A DNA stretch of 54,297 nucleotides. Source: JACPKO01 sp964406775. Its GTDB lineage: Bacteria > Patescibacteriota > Microgenomatia > Daviesbacterales > UBA10151. Of this stretch, positions 23,501-29,400 are shown piece by piece. Made by a program: the position numbers and the translations under genes. Below the pieces are notes generated by a model. It was not told the DNA's origin, searched no databases, and was given only the letters and a program-made list of their open reading frames with translations. The stretch lies in contig CAYOSW010000007.1 in the NCBI GenBank assembly GCA_964406775.1, forward strand, positions 1 to 54,297. Reading direction: 5' to 3'. Positions within the stretch are counted from its first letter, which is position 1; every line of letters starts with the position of its first letter.

Positions 23501-25756
23501 CGATAAATTCAGTCCGTTAGTTAAAGTTCCTGATGTTTGAGTGATATTTATGCCATTTGTAAGTGTGCCTCCACCTGTTTGTTCTACTAAGATACCGTTA
23601 GTGTTGGTTCCTGAGGCATTGGCGTTATTAAGATAAATTGCCGATGTACCTGCGGGATCCTGCTGAGTAACGCTGAATTGAGTAGGAGTTGCTACGTCTG
23701 CAAGTGTTATTGCAACGCTATTTCCGGAGGTTGTCGTTATAATTGATCCGACATCATAAGCATTTTGAAGCGAGCCCCCTCCTGCTGAAATCCAGGCACT
23801 TGAGACTTTGTAATAGATGGAGCTGTTGCCAGTTGTTCCGTCATTCCTGAAGTAATAGTCGCCATCTGCTCCGAGTCCGTTTGAAGGTGCGCCTGCACCC
23901 GTGTAAAGTCCAACCGTGCCTGTGCCAAGTGTTAAAGTCTGAGCAATTGAGATATTGCCTGAGGAATTCACCTGGAAATACTTCGTACTTCCGGCATTGT
24001 TTGTGATATTAAAGACATCAACGCTGCCTCCTGAAGCCTGAGCGATTGATAATCCGATAGCGGTTGAGGAAGTGGGGGTAATTGTTTGTGATGTTGAAGG
24101 ATCGGTTAGGATACAGTTAGAGCAGGCTCCGCCGCCAACTGCCTGCCAGGAAGTAGATCCTGAGCCGTCTGTGGTAAGGACGTAATTATTGGTTCCATCA
24201 TCAGCGGGAAGAGTGAGGGTGTAGCTCGTTGTAGTCGCTGCAGCGTTTAGCGTCAAGGTTCCGGAGGTTGATCCTGAAAGAAGCACTCCGGCGAAGGTTG
24301 GTGTTGAGGTAGTTGCGATGTCCTGGGGTAGGGAGAGCGTTATGTCTCCCGTACTGGCTGAAGCTATTACCTGATTTGAAGTTCCGGCGATTGAGGTTAC
24401 TCCGCTAGCAGCTCCAGTTATAGTGATTGATCCACCCAACGATACTGAGCCGCCTCCTGTTAAAGTGCCAGCTGTGTTGATGGTAATTGCGGATGAAGAG
24501 AGGGCTGAAGTTGGGATATCACTGAATGTATTTGATGAGCCGCTAATTGTCTTATTGGTTAAAGTTTGCGAAACGTTATCTATTACGAAATTTCCTGCAG
24601 CAGAGAGAGTAGGGATCGAAACAGTGTAGGCCCCGGAACCATTTGTCTGCGTGGAAATTATAGTATTAGCGAGTAGGATCTGGTTTGATGCACCTGAAAG
24701 ATTTATCGTTCCCCCTGATATTGAGTTGAAACTGACGGAAGAGGAGGTTAGCAGAGCCTGATCCATAGGATAAACCTCGTTGTCTCCGAAGCCTGTATTC
24801 ACGGTATCTGCGAACAATTTTCCCGATACTGAGGCTGTATCTACGCTCAAAGTTCCGTTAATCTGAGTGTCCAGGTTAAGTTGGAGATATGAGCCTGACG
24901 GGGTAGATTCTGCCAAAACAGACCCGTTTTTTTGTGAAAAATTACCCCCATTTAAATAGCCTAAATCCCGCTGTTGTGCGGGACTAAGCTCTTTATTAAC
25001 TTTTCGGGTCATCAACCCGGGAGGACTCCCCGGTGGATATTTTGAGAATAGTTTCTGTGAAACCCCCGGTGAAAAAAGATCTGCCAGCCTGCGTGTAAAA
25101 TCTGCAGACTTCGAAAAAGGAAGGTTACTGAGGACATTGCCTATATTTGATGCGGTTTTAGTATTTATAATATAGTTTGTTAGTAAATATCCTGGAACTG
25201 AAAAAGCAGAAGTGATTATAAAGAGTAGTGCAACGCTAAACAGCGTCCTTTTGAATTTTATATAGACGGTTTCGATTTTTTCTCCGCTCGGTGAAAAAGT
25301 CTCTGTTTTTGCGTAGCGGGTTTCTTCGACAATCTCAGGAAGTATCTTCTTAGTCTCAGTCAAGCTTGATTGATCTGATTGTAGATTGATTGATATAGTT
25401 TGAACTGAATCTGTTGTTGGTTTAAAAGTATCTACAGCCTCAACTTGTTCAATCACCTCTTGGTTTTGAACCTGTACTCTCACTAAAGGCGAAATTACCT
25501 CTTTCGGACCCTTCTTTAAGCTAGGATTTAATTTCTGAAGTTGAGCTCTGTCATAGAGCCTGGTTCCGCCCGGTGTTTTATAGGTCTTAAGCCAACCCTT
25601 TCTTTCCCATCTTCTTAGAGTATCGATTGAAATGCCCAGGAGTCTTGAGGCCTCACCGATTTTTATCATCTTCGAAGTATCAACAGAGGAGGTGGAGGAA
25701 GTCTCGAAATCCGGAAGTTTGTATCCTGAAATTTTCCTTATAGCAGACTTTTTCAT
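8522..25756 (-). CDS. Giant 5744-aa fibre protein with N-terminal MerR-type HTH, one membrane span and S74 autoprocessing domain
   Basis: Residues 32-76 form a MerR-type winged helix (KIGEASRLLGIS, then DTLRRWERKG and the GGTRLYD wing). A Pro/Gln/acidic linker follows, then one transmembrane helix at about 171-195, so the HTH should be cytoplasmic. Residues 196-300 (SPPG, LSPAQQRDLGYLNGG, NGSVLAESTPSGS) are shared with the 2261-aa paralogue. About 5000 residues of Gly/Ser/Thr-rich beta repeats follow, with recurring NVGIGTTAP motifs as in fibre/tailspike stalks. There are four modules with a DCxxNC motif and five GCTVAN...LTC-type Cys pairs. Residues from about 5317 are a peptidase S74 intramolecular chaperone: S5317 and K5322 fit the SDxxxK dyad, followed by LNPVSFVYN and VGFIAEEAE. 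A coiled coil (about 5479-5542) and a terminal beta domain follow. The stop overlaps the next gene. Protein class is secure; the role of the HTH is unknown. Confidence 0.92.
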   Translation of the reverse strand: MKKSAIRKISGYKLPDFETSSTSSVDTSKMIKIGEASRLLGISIDTLRRWERKGWLKTYKTPGGTRLYDRAQLQKLNPSLKKGPKEVISPLVRVQVQNQEVIEQVEAVDTFKPTTDSVQTISINLQSDQSSLTETKKILPEIVEETRYAKTETFSPSGEKIETVYIKFKRTLFSVALLFIITSAFSVPGYLLTNYIINTKTASNIGNVLSNLPFSKSADFTRRLADLFSPGVSQKLFSKYPPGSPPGLMTRKVNKELSPAQQRDLGYLNGGNFSQKNGSVLAESTPSGSYLQLNLDTQINGTLSVDTASVSGKLFADTVNTGFGDNEVYPMDQALLTSSSVSFNSISGGTINLSGASNQILLANTIISTQTNGSGAYTVSIPTLSAAGNFVIDNVSQTLTNKTISGSSNTFSDIPTSALSSSAITINTAGTLTGGGSVSLGGSITITGAASGVTSIAGTSNQVIASASTGDITLSLPQDIATTSTPTFAGVLLSGSTSGTLTLNAAATTTSYTLTLPADDGTNNYVLTTDGSGSTSWQAVGGGACSNCILTDPSTSQTITPTSSTAIGLSIAQASGGSVDVFNITNNAGSTKYFQVNSSGNISIAQTLTLGTGTVGLYTGAGAPSNGLGADGDYYFRNDGTTGNSSIYYKVSSAWISAGGGSLQNAYDVGSIITTTSGNSVAITLADVATPTQFSVTQQDPAGTSAIYLNNANASGTNTNGILVEQTGGGTLTNGINITQTSGTLTNGLNLSGTFTNLINSSNFIVSNSGAITAATDETINGIDISSGSISDVGGYTQATGDFAFSGGGNFSIDSAGLDLTTGGAVSGVTGYSQTSGAFSATGLSSGSISVTGASLALATVTSGDITATTATGTGLFNVVTGNLKVGNGSPTITQDGEDAYVEGTFEVDGVSTFGGNVGIGTTATTKALTVNGVIRSGSSLAVDIDGNNGAGPLVRWTDTTVSDFMTMGSTGGTNNIDTLTRDFRIYSAAATSGIMFKQDSGNVGIGTTTPLALLHVGSGGTPGVASTDDVYIQNDLEVDGITNFAGAATFGSTTTLNGLTYTWPGSQSSGQVLSTNGSGTLSWTDPDSLTVRWNSINDPNGNQSLSMSTYTSTWNWATGTSTNDLFNITSDASADGTGSLVNIQTGASSTLLPLRVRAGSSEALTVNAGGNVGIGTTAPAHSLQIVSGSLSGSKRTIYTTGTLPSTGDVQGARFEITSNGTGAAQTALQAYLVGGYSGSGITVGVEADNAAASTGNNFKFDASINNALGNAGLNAFAYGTTTGLNIGGRYEAANGGVNAGVVGKASTDKNGATNIGVIGVGRNTGTTPTQVGGWFFLGNSTPTWESAALVADNSDQTSPIFLGKDNGSTVFTLADGGNITWTGTTLTSSSLATFTTAATLGMTSTTTLNLGTSATINANATALNIQADGTPDVNIAGGSSATGCTVANASGNLTCTGNITGSSSGTVGFWSRSGTTLSPATSNDIVSISSNTAGSVFTATQTGSGYAGVFTGGNVGIGITAPTRLLDVTKTSTATSGINQDGGYFTYFANPGSTTSSSTYYDSLVSTSQSTANGIDQTNTNLRSGVFVSTYAGNNTMGAVVGAVAGMYNTSSGTVNSGIGLQTALNNTAAGTIVNARGILVGNITNSGGGAITSLNGVTINNQSGATNNTNLLIGTTTIPTGTVNYSIYNSSTYDNYFAGVLGINDTTPTEAKALVTRSTSTLTTATSEVGSYNIFTFSPASAPSSTSKFALDSVSAIGGSADTSAVTSYAGYFQVSNSNTDTSGTGANGVGVMGDVYNTSTGKAASLIALQGRVNNQSTGTITTSEGLQILAATNSGGGTVTTNYGIIVGAQTVGTSDYGVRIDAADTQTLWISGNADNTTAAAGIAFGSSRDTNLYRSAANTLYTDDAFTSGGASITSFSTTNEFAFLGGSDGNVELSDSSDNFTYVDFKNLAAEDYDGRIGYSSATDNMNFYIAGSASPTFQVSATTMTFTGTTLTASSLATFTTAATLGMTSTTTLNLGTSATINANATALNIQADGTPDVNIAGGSSATGCTVANASGDLTCSGNITGTGTVGGWTRNAGSGFLYPSTITDKVGIGTTAPSSLLHINGSQTSGTVFNLSYGSATILSGDLTGLYVDLNSGNVDATNQNLTGVNFKIPTVTDTHTSGTKTLTGMLVNFGSGAGINQNGAGGTLEYIAGDFHMPALTQTAGTLNAYGTKVTTPATITTGGTAYGYYVSATGVGAGTLSGLGISSITGAAGTEYALNVGTGWDAVLRVGSTTIINGSGVTQEAGGGTSESTYTTGDILYASAANTLDKLAIGNTDGYVLKVSGGVPVWGTVTGGSCTNCLISDPSSTQTIAPTGAATQGLSVRQTSTALGGNTQDIFNVTSSDGSTRYFYVDYQGNVSSGSISNTNVTITPTNDSTALTLVGTNVTSAKNQYINTKNSSGTIFDISYGAAQTLAGTIIGQNLDLSTNVTATNQSVSGQVITLPAATNTSGTQNYKALVITGGALNENGGTATNFYGADITIPAITGTSGTMTAYGVQVDTPSSITTAGTAYGFQVNAAGVGAGTLVGIDITNITAGAGTETGLQIGSGWDTNLLFNDTTSIVGLANGGTLSFNDSSGNNLCTITDGGSTGSFACTGNITGPTSGTVGYWSRSSTTLSPATANDVVSISSNDTSNAVLALTSTGAASNAFTVTANSVTTGNVENWTATGLTTGEILNIDATWAPSDGSTNDGIDINFTHSPTSSADNFTGINTLVTDGTTLANVVYGANFVSNSTGNAAKTMYGLQSGVQSSSTTADSLTSLHAWGSVTGAISSGSRFYVGVAGNNASTAASTGGTLSMFGGRFTPSTTLSNPGTSDTATNNVYGVYTAPVLTLASDCASNCTSNMYGLYAANGTSDTNGTSTKYGLYVEAQSGADNNYGAYIASNTGIGDSNPTEGRLVVYSTHTSSTANYTAGVYNVTQASSAASSAQLIGVYSLYNTAHSSNTISTIRGTDLQTSFNSTMGAQATVGATNMYAIYTSNNVGGTAPVGTVTNAANLYVDSTYFSGASGAADVVFTNKYGINIANQGLDGTAGSGTFAITSAAGIALANTSSATNNTNLLIGTTTIPTGTVNYSIYNSSAYQNYIAGNVGIGGDTTPDAYLEVGDGTDELQVASTGDLTFVDANSGSSITGPAGGSLTLTAPATSLELQVDGSINVNIAGGSSATGCTVANATGNLTCSGNITGSGSGTVGFWSRSSTTLSPATANDVVSIANTTTSGADLAITNTGVYQGTGIFNLTANSADTGDIFNLSATGLTTGTAMTLTGPSSTGVTDHFVKVTADVGANAALVNLAPDWSGSAVTSYGLRVTPTDSTSTANVGYGVFSDLTLSGNAAKQPFGYYGRISSSSTTGDTLKTAFFTTSATGALASGARTVIGVQSNPASTAASTGGTLNMYGFYSNPTSTLSNPGASDTTANNVYGGYISTTATLAADCTTNCTTNQYGVYVDNGTSSTNGTSTKYGLYVAAQTGADSNYGAYFGSTVGIGNNSAGIGLQVGSSLTLTGRTDQYGIVSQSTYDSGATSSGYGVYSQVRTAASSFTMATAAGFYAADPNIGSGSTITTNHGVWVKTQTAGTNNSGITIEEATGTKNINLLIGTSTLPTGSYSIYNSSSDDNYFAGNLGIGDTSPTAKLEVGDGTDSLQVSSVGDLTFVDANSGSSITGPAGGSLTLTAPATSLELQVDGSINVNIAGGSSATGCTVANATGNLTCSGNITGSGSGTVGFWSRSSTTLSPATANDIVSIANTTTTGSDLGITNTGVYTGNGVVNLIANSATTGNLLSLTSTGMTTGEVLNIDGTWAPTDASNNEAIDINITNAPTGSANTLRAMDLTVTDSTALANVTYGYRSTITMTGNAAKVGRAVEGNVTSSSTTADSLNAGYFTTTATGNAARTGNITLFGSANSSSTTADNLAALYGVTSATGILTTGTRNNYGIVSQPASTAASTGGTMNIYGAYLNPSSTLSNPGASDTATNNVFGASITTVATTAADCTTNCTTNQYGIIINDGTSSTNGTSTKYGLYVVAQTGADTNVGAYIGSNVGINDSTPDAWLDIDSATTTTPSFGLTDTGVHTGTGTSSVAHITANSATTGTVLNLSATGMTSGTILNTSGTWTPTAGGLVNGVGIAATYNPNTTAGTFRGMTSSITDTSTLASTTSIAGLFFNNSTGNAASKSIYGAQATAWSSSTTADTTYGALTSTSVTGVITTGTRTSYGVMGAPASTAASTGGTLNMFGGYFNPSSTLSNPGVTDTATNNVYGILTAPTATVASDCTSNCTVNQYGVYVNNGTSSTNGTSTKYGIFIANQTGADTNYHLYVAATSTATSGVNQNGGYFNYVVNPGSATSATTYYDNIVGSITTSANAIDHTNSVVRGGVFVPTHAGSGTLGNANGVSASVYNTSSGTITTAQGYNSSLSQNSGTISSYSGYYASVNSNAGTLTSTYGYYVGDITTGTQTNQAYGLYVSDANARNYFAGNVGIGTSTPATTLNIASSTAGSYTDLLGTSALVSELTSNSITETSTTPYRGVSHELTLTLSANPASSKTYNSLFSVAATANNSTSLTNAAIRGAVFNSTHQGSGTLGNAQALLLSLSNSNASGTISNAYGLQIANLTNSGTITSTYGVWVGDITTGTQTNTPYSFYASDSSAYNYFAGNVGIGTSTPSVFALQITGSVGPTTDDTYDLGDNTHRWRDIYLGPATAHIGTSTTDEGTISYDTTSNIFQFGTDSTANGDIAFFTDDLYLDKSSGSVGIGTTAPGTRLSVVGTDSSNTIIDVAQSGTVDSPYIRLKRSRGTAGSPTAVNSGDGLGYFASMGYGTSSYGYGTYILSLATETWSDTAHGAEMRFYTTPNTTTATAAAMSITQAGNVGIGTTAPAGRLDVTDTSNTAPSFIMTNNTVTTLGAGANTTGVFDFQSTTLTTGNLLNMEANALTSGTMLGVSSTSTALAGTATTGKGLLGNFDWTPGSATTATGDLFRLKIGPNGTTTGSLFNIVDDTSSIFAVSETAFTTSLPSNFTASGDVAVAYDTMYTNPTASFIKSAAPLTMVAGETFNSSNLTLQTYNSGSIVLDTTTSGTVLVPSANVGIGTSSPSTFLHLKGNNVTNRGQLSLEATDYAMITYYSGSTTTTNLEAYQYYDVANSDWTFQNFNNASYGDLAFNPTAGNVGIGTAAPDTLFHVNSSAVTTGAHIGNSFIGVWTGSTGYMGISHNSLRATSGSFALYQGSGGDTYLNSASGQSVYIRTANSIITNSTTGHYLCYNSGSGALVYGASCASSSRTTKHDINSLSEPSGLDTVMQLNPVSFVYNEDQNADPGQMVGFIAEEAEAVDPRLVIYGSDGKVQSFRYENLTAILTKAVQQLNRKVDNIAVSSGQFILDAEGYLQMGNVKMDKIIVSGDINISGKATALSFNLDSSKFNMTGALASVPVDSTGTVSIADTINALDAKLSDVESKNASQSAELAEAKILGEQAVAQAQSLDEKVASTSANLASLSAQIQELLDSTSSADNGGVDNGDLDLTPPAELLTASSSATLANLTVSDKLSAVNLSAMDATVSATLKSLGETFLGNTTIAGDISIDGTFSVSEGKSLNAFPTLYIQDSPLAMAVDIFNGKVKIGKTGNIEAEALALGDQSVGTATITAGQTEITIPSTLITATSRVFLTPMSAVSGNLYISQLTNGSGFKVKISQPNLSDVKFNWLIIGEKQ
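14394..14665. repeat. Long in-frame DNA repeat, copy A, inside the 5744-aa gene
   Basis: This 272-base stretch recurs at 15981-16252 with only two differences that I can find. The offset of 1587 bases is a multiple of three, so the repeat keeps the reading frame. It encodes the module containing GCTVANATGNLTCSGNITG and VGFWSRSSTTLSPATAND. It indicates recent duplication or gene conversion and is a place where a short-read assembly could collapse. Confidence 0.9.
15981..16252. repeat. Long in-frame DNA repeat, copy B, inside the 5744-aa gene
   Basis: Second copy of the 272-base unit at 14394-14665. A shorter, more diverged relative begins near 17731 (ttagctgtagcaggggaaag), so the unit belongs to a repeating protein module of the fibre. 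Confidence 0.9.
19621..19738. repeat. 118-base in-frame repeat, copy A, inside the 5744-aa gene
   Basis: Identical by eye to 21457-21574, with an offset of 1836 bases (a multiple of three). It encodes the TAATLGMTSTTTLNLGTSA / NIQADGTPDVNIAGG module of the stalk. Confidence 0.85.
21457..21574. repeat. 118-base in-frame repeat, copy B, inside the 5744-aa gene
   Basis: Second copy of the unit at 19621-19738. Flanking sequence is also similar but diverged, which suggests modular growth of the fibre by internal duplication. Confidence 0.85.
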
Positions 25757-25826
25757 TGGGCAATTTTTTTGATCAAGTTAGAATCCTTATATGTTAATAA
25801 ATCACGAGTGAATTCTACCTAAAATT

Positions 25827-25856
25827 ACTTTACATAGATTTGCATAGATTTGTCAA
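25827..25856 (-). promoter_or_regulatory. Promoter of the 5744-aa fibre gene, with tandem repeat in the spacer
   Basis: On the minus strand a perfect TTGACA (25856-25851) is followed by an 18-base spacer and TAAAGT (25832-25827). The spacer is almost filled by a tandem 10-mer, CAAATCTATG twice (plus-strand CATAGATTTG at 25833-25842 and 25843-25852). The predicted leader is about 65 bases. MerR-family regulators act at long-spacer promoters by binding between -35 and -10. The promoter call is good; the operator idea is inference. Confidence 0.5.
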
Positions 25857-26260
25857 TAAAGAGGATTTTTTGAGTCTGAAAACTTGGGAAGTAAAAGTCC
25901 GTGAAAATAAAATTAGATAATTTTCACATATGTATAAAAAGTACTGTCATTAGTAAACTGTCCCGAGAGGAAGTCCTTACATCCGTAAATAATACGAATT
26001 AGCCTCGGGAAAAGGGCAGAATGCTACGTGTCACTAAGTTAGGCTGAATTTATGCCGGAACAAAGGAAAATGGTATTCGTAGGCGACTTTAGGACGTCTC
26101 AACGGCTATCAAGCCATCAGTAGAGTGTTTTTAACTGTCTTAAAAGATAACAACTTCTTGAAATTATAGGTCTTAAAATTAGGATATTTCGGACTAGCTA
26201 AACTGCCTAAAAAAGATGTTAAATTCCAGTGATTGATAAGTCATCCCCGGCGATAAAAGT

Positions 26261-26280
26261 CTAAAAAAGGCCTTTTTTAG
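26261..26280. terminator. Perfect palindrome, possible terminator for the 2261-aa fibre gene
   Basis: A 20-base perfect inverted repeat with A6 and T6 tracts around a GGCC centre. It lies about 150 bases past the stop codon of the leftward 2261-aa gene. The stem has no separate loop and would need to open at the centre, so this is a tentative call. It could equally be a protein-binding site. Confidence 0.3.
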
Positions 26281-26428
26281 GTCTCCGAATCAGGCACAAG
26301 TTGCTGAAAATCTCAATTTCAGTTTGTAATGCTCTCTGAGTGCTTATAAAAAAGTTTTAACTAGATTGTTATAGTTAATAAGATAAAGGATATATAAAGA
26401 GATAGGATGTTCGAGAATTTAATAAGCC

Positions 26429-29400
26429 TTATTCACTATCGACAATCCACCAATCAACTGCCAAATCGTTTGGTAGGACTGATGATATCTCAATTTTAAA
26501 AGTGTGAGCGGACGGATTTTTACTGTTTACACCTAGGGAAACCGGTTTCTCAGTTGATACGAATACCTTGGACTTATTTGTAAGGCCTGTCGTAGATATT
26601 GTTATTGAAGTTTCACCTGCTGGGATAATAGCACTGCCAAGAGATTTGTCTGAAACAGCCAGTTTTTGGACCTTCAGCAGTCCGGTCTTGTCCAGTGCAA
26701 TAAGACCGTTAAATATGTCAATTTTCTCCGCTAACGGATTATTCTGTAGGTATAGTATAGGCAGGGCGTTTAAGGATTTACCTTCCGTGATAGAGAAAGC
26801 TCCATCGATACTTAAGTCTCCGGCAATCGTAGTCTCACCAAGGAAAGTTTGACCCAGCGATTTTAAGCTGGAAGAAACCGTGGCATCGGTTGCATCAAGA
26901 TTGAGGCTGGAGAGAGTGTCGGTCACCTCAAGATGAGCTACTGTGGCTGAGTCTGTTGAAGATATGGCTGAAGGGGGAGTAAGCTCAAGATTATCGTTAC
27001 TGCTGATTCCGAGAAGTGAGTTAATCTGTGAAGACAGGGAAGCTATGTTAGCTGACGTAGAGGCTACTTTTTCGTCCAGAGACTGGGCTTGAGCTACAGC
27101 CTGCTCTCCTAAAATTCTTGCTTGAGCCAGTTCTGCTGACTGAGAAGCTTGATTGTCTTGAATGACGCTTAATCTATCGTCTATGCTATTGATTGCATCA
27201 CTAATAGTTACTTTGTTATCTTCTGAGACTGGGATAGAAGCGAGAGTCCCTGTGGAATTTAGCTTACCGGCATCCAATGCAAAGTCCGAAGCGCTGATTG
27301 TTCCCGTCACTTTAAGATAGTTAGTCATAGTGATTTGCTTGAGATTTCCAAGGGCAGATCCAGCCAGATTGCCCTGATCATCAATAAGAAGGTTGGCTAA
27401 AGCTTCACCGGGACTTGCGTATTGCACTCTAGCCAGGAATGAAATCTTGCCGACTCCCGCAGGCCAGCGTGACGGGTCAGAATGAAACTCGGGTAAGTCG
27501 GGATGGTCAGTCGTTCTATTATGTTCCTGGAGTAAAGTTTCCTGAGAAACCTGTACCGAACCGTCATAGTCTTCCAGGGCCATACCTATTGTCATCCCTG
27601 ACTTTGTGGCTTTCATAGCGACACCTGGAGTGCTTGAAGATGTCAGGAGATCTCCCTTCTTAATGGGTCCGTTTTCCAGAGAAACTTTAACCGGAAGCCT
27701 TCCTGCAAGTCCAATAGGCTGGGGATTTTTCTCTTTGGCGATGGTTTGTCCTAGGAAGTCGTTAGGATCAGTTGACACAACCCCTAAGATCTGATCCTGG
27801 TAGCCTCTCGTGCTTTGAGTCAGGATATGCGCCTCATCAGTCAGAACCATTACGTCACCGGGCTCGCTTCCAGCAGGTGTTCCGTAGCCTTCAGCGTAGT
27901 CAGAGGGAGTGCTGCTGCAGTCATAAAGATATGCATAAGCAGGTGCTCCACCAACTGAATTACAAGTTCCCAGTGTAGATTGGGTATTAAGATAGGCAAT
28001 GGTTCCGGCAGCATTTCCAAGATAGGTGGCTCCGCTTCCCGAGGTATTAAAATAACAAGGACTGCCATTGTTGCAGTAAAGCTGGTTTGTATTGAGTACT
28101 GTATTTGTTGTAGCACCCCCAATATATAGAGTCTGAACGCTCAGGCTTGTATTAGAATACAATCCAAAAGTTGAATGACCTGCTAAATACCAAGAACCCT
28201 GGTCTCCGCCGCTTGGATAAGTTCCTGGATAAATTGGCGCATAACTTCTAAATGTTGATTGGCCGAAATACGCAATATGACCTGAGGCCTGAGTGAGTAG
28301 CTGTATGTAACCTCCGCCGTTAGCGTAAAGATTTGTATATGTACCGACTCCCAGTACAGGCACACTATTTACATAGTAAAGGGATGATGTGCCTATATTA
28401 ACGTGTCCTGACGTTGTATACGTTCCTGCAGAATTTATACCGGCAGGGCACGAGGCTGACCCGTTGCAGAAATTTATACCGCTTGTGCCTCCGAAATAAT
28501 TCAAATATATCGCTGTAGCACCGTTTGCACTATCCATATGAAGATTAGGAGTTGAGACAAGCCTACTTCCTGTTGCCGTATCGCTGTATTCTGCGCTCGT
28601 CTGCAAATTGATTCCTCCGTTGACATCAAGTCTGGTGACGGGAGTAATATTTCCGATTGCAACATTACCTCCGCCTTGTGCCAAATAAACGCCGCCTGTG
28701 CTTTGATTCCCAACATAAGATACGCCTGTAGTGCCTGCATTGATGTAGATTGGTTGTCCTGCAGATATCTGCCGGACATTGTAATAACCGATTCCGATTC
28801 CGACGGTAAGGTTATTAGCATAAAATCCTGCTATGTTTGTTGATTCAGTATTATCATCACTCCTGATACTGAGTTTTTGAGGCGGTGCGACTGTGGTGCC
28901 TATTCCCACATTACCTCCATTGTATTGCAAGATCAACGGTACATATCCTGTACCGTGAGTAACAGCTTGTATAAAGCCGATGTTATTCGTGTAGTCGCGG
29001 CCGATTTCGAGTCTGCGGTTTGTGTCGGTGGTAGTGCTAATAGCGATCTGCCCTAAGTTGGAAGCGACCGCCCCTGTATTATTTTGTACCCTCAGTAATC
29101 TGTCAGGATTTGTTATTCCAATTCCTACATTTCCTCCACCCATAATGGTCATTAATGGGGTTGTTCCGGCTTCATCATCATAAAACCGGAAGTTGGAAGA
29201 AGAGCTGTAGCCGTGGAATCTAAATTCGTTTGATTGGACACCTAATCCGTACTGATTGGACCCATCGTTGTATAAAGCGAGCTTAGTGTTGCTTGTGCTC
29301 GATCCTAAGTCAAGCTTAGCTAGGGGAGCAGAAGTCCCGATGCCTACATTACCGCCATTGGTGAACCTAGCGATTTCTGCTGCGCCGTAAAGAACAATAT

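Larger units (their letters stand above)
25757..26428. other. 672-base spacer without a gene between the two HTH-fibre genes
   Basis: No plausible coding frame is seen. Besides the promoter of the leftward gene (25827-25856), the spacer holds a 7-base inverted repeat TCCCGAG (25961-25967)/CTCGGGA (26004-26010). It also contains possible long-range pairings (GTCCT near 25972 with AGGAC near 26091) and a perfect 20-base palindrome at 26261-26280 (C-T-A6-G-G-C-C-T6-A-G). The palindrome could act as a terminator for the 2261-aa gene, which is read towards it. A structured RNA is possible, but I could not match a known family. Confidence 0.4.

Noticed and set aside
25955..26110. RNase P RNA, suggested by GAGAGGAAGTCC and AGGGCAG
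   Set aside because: The matching 3' half (ACAGAA block able to pair into helix P4) and the other conserved regions could not be found. The likeness is limited to short strings.
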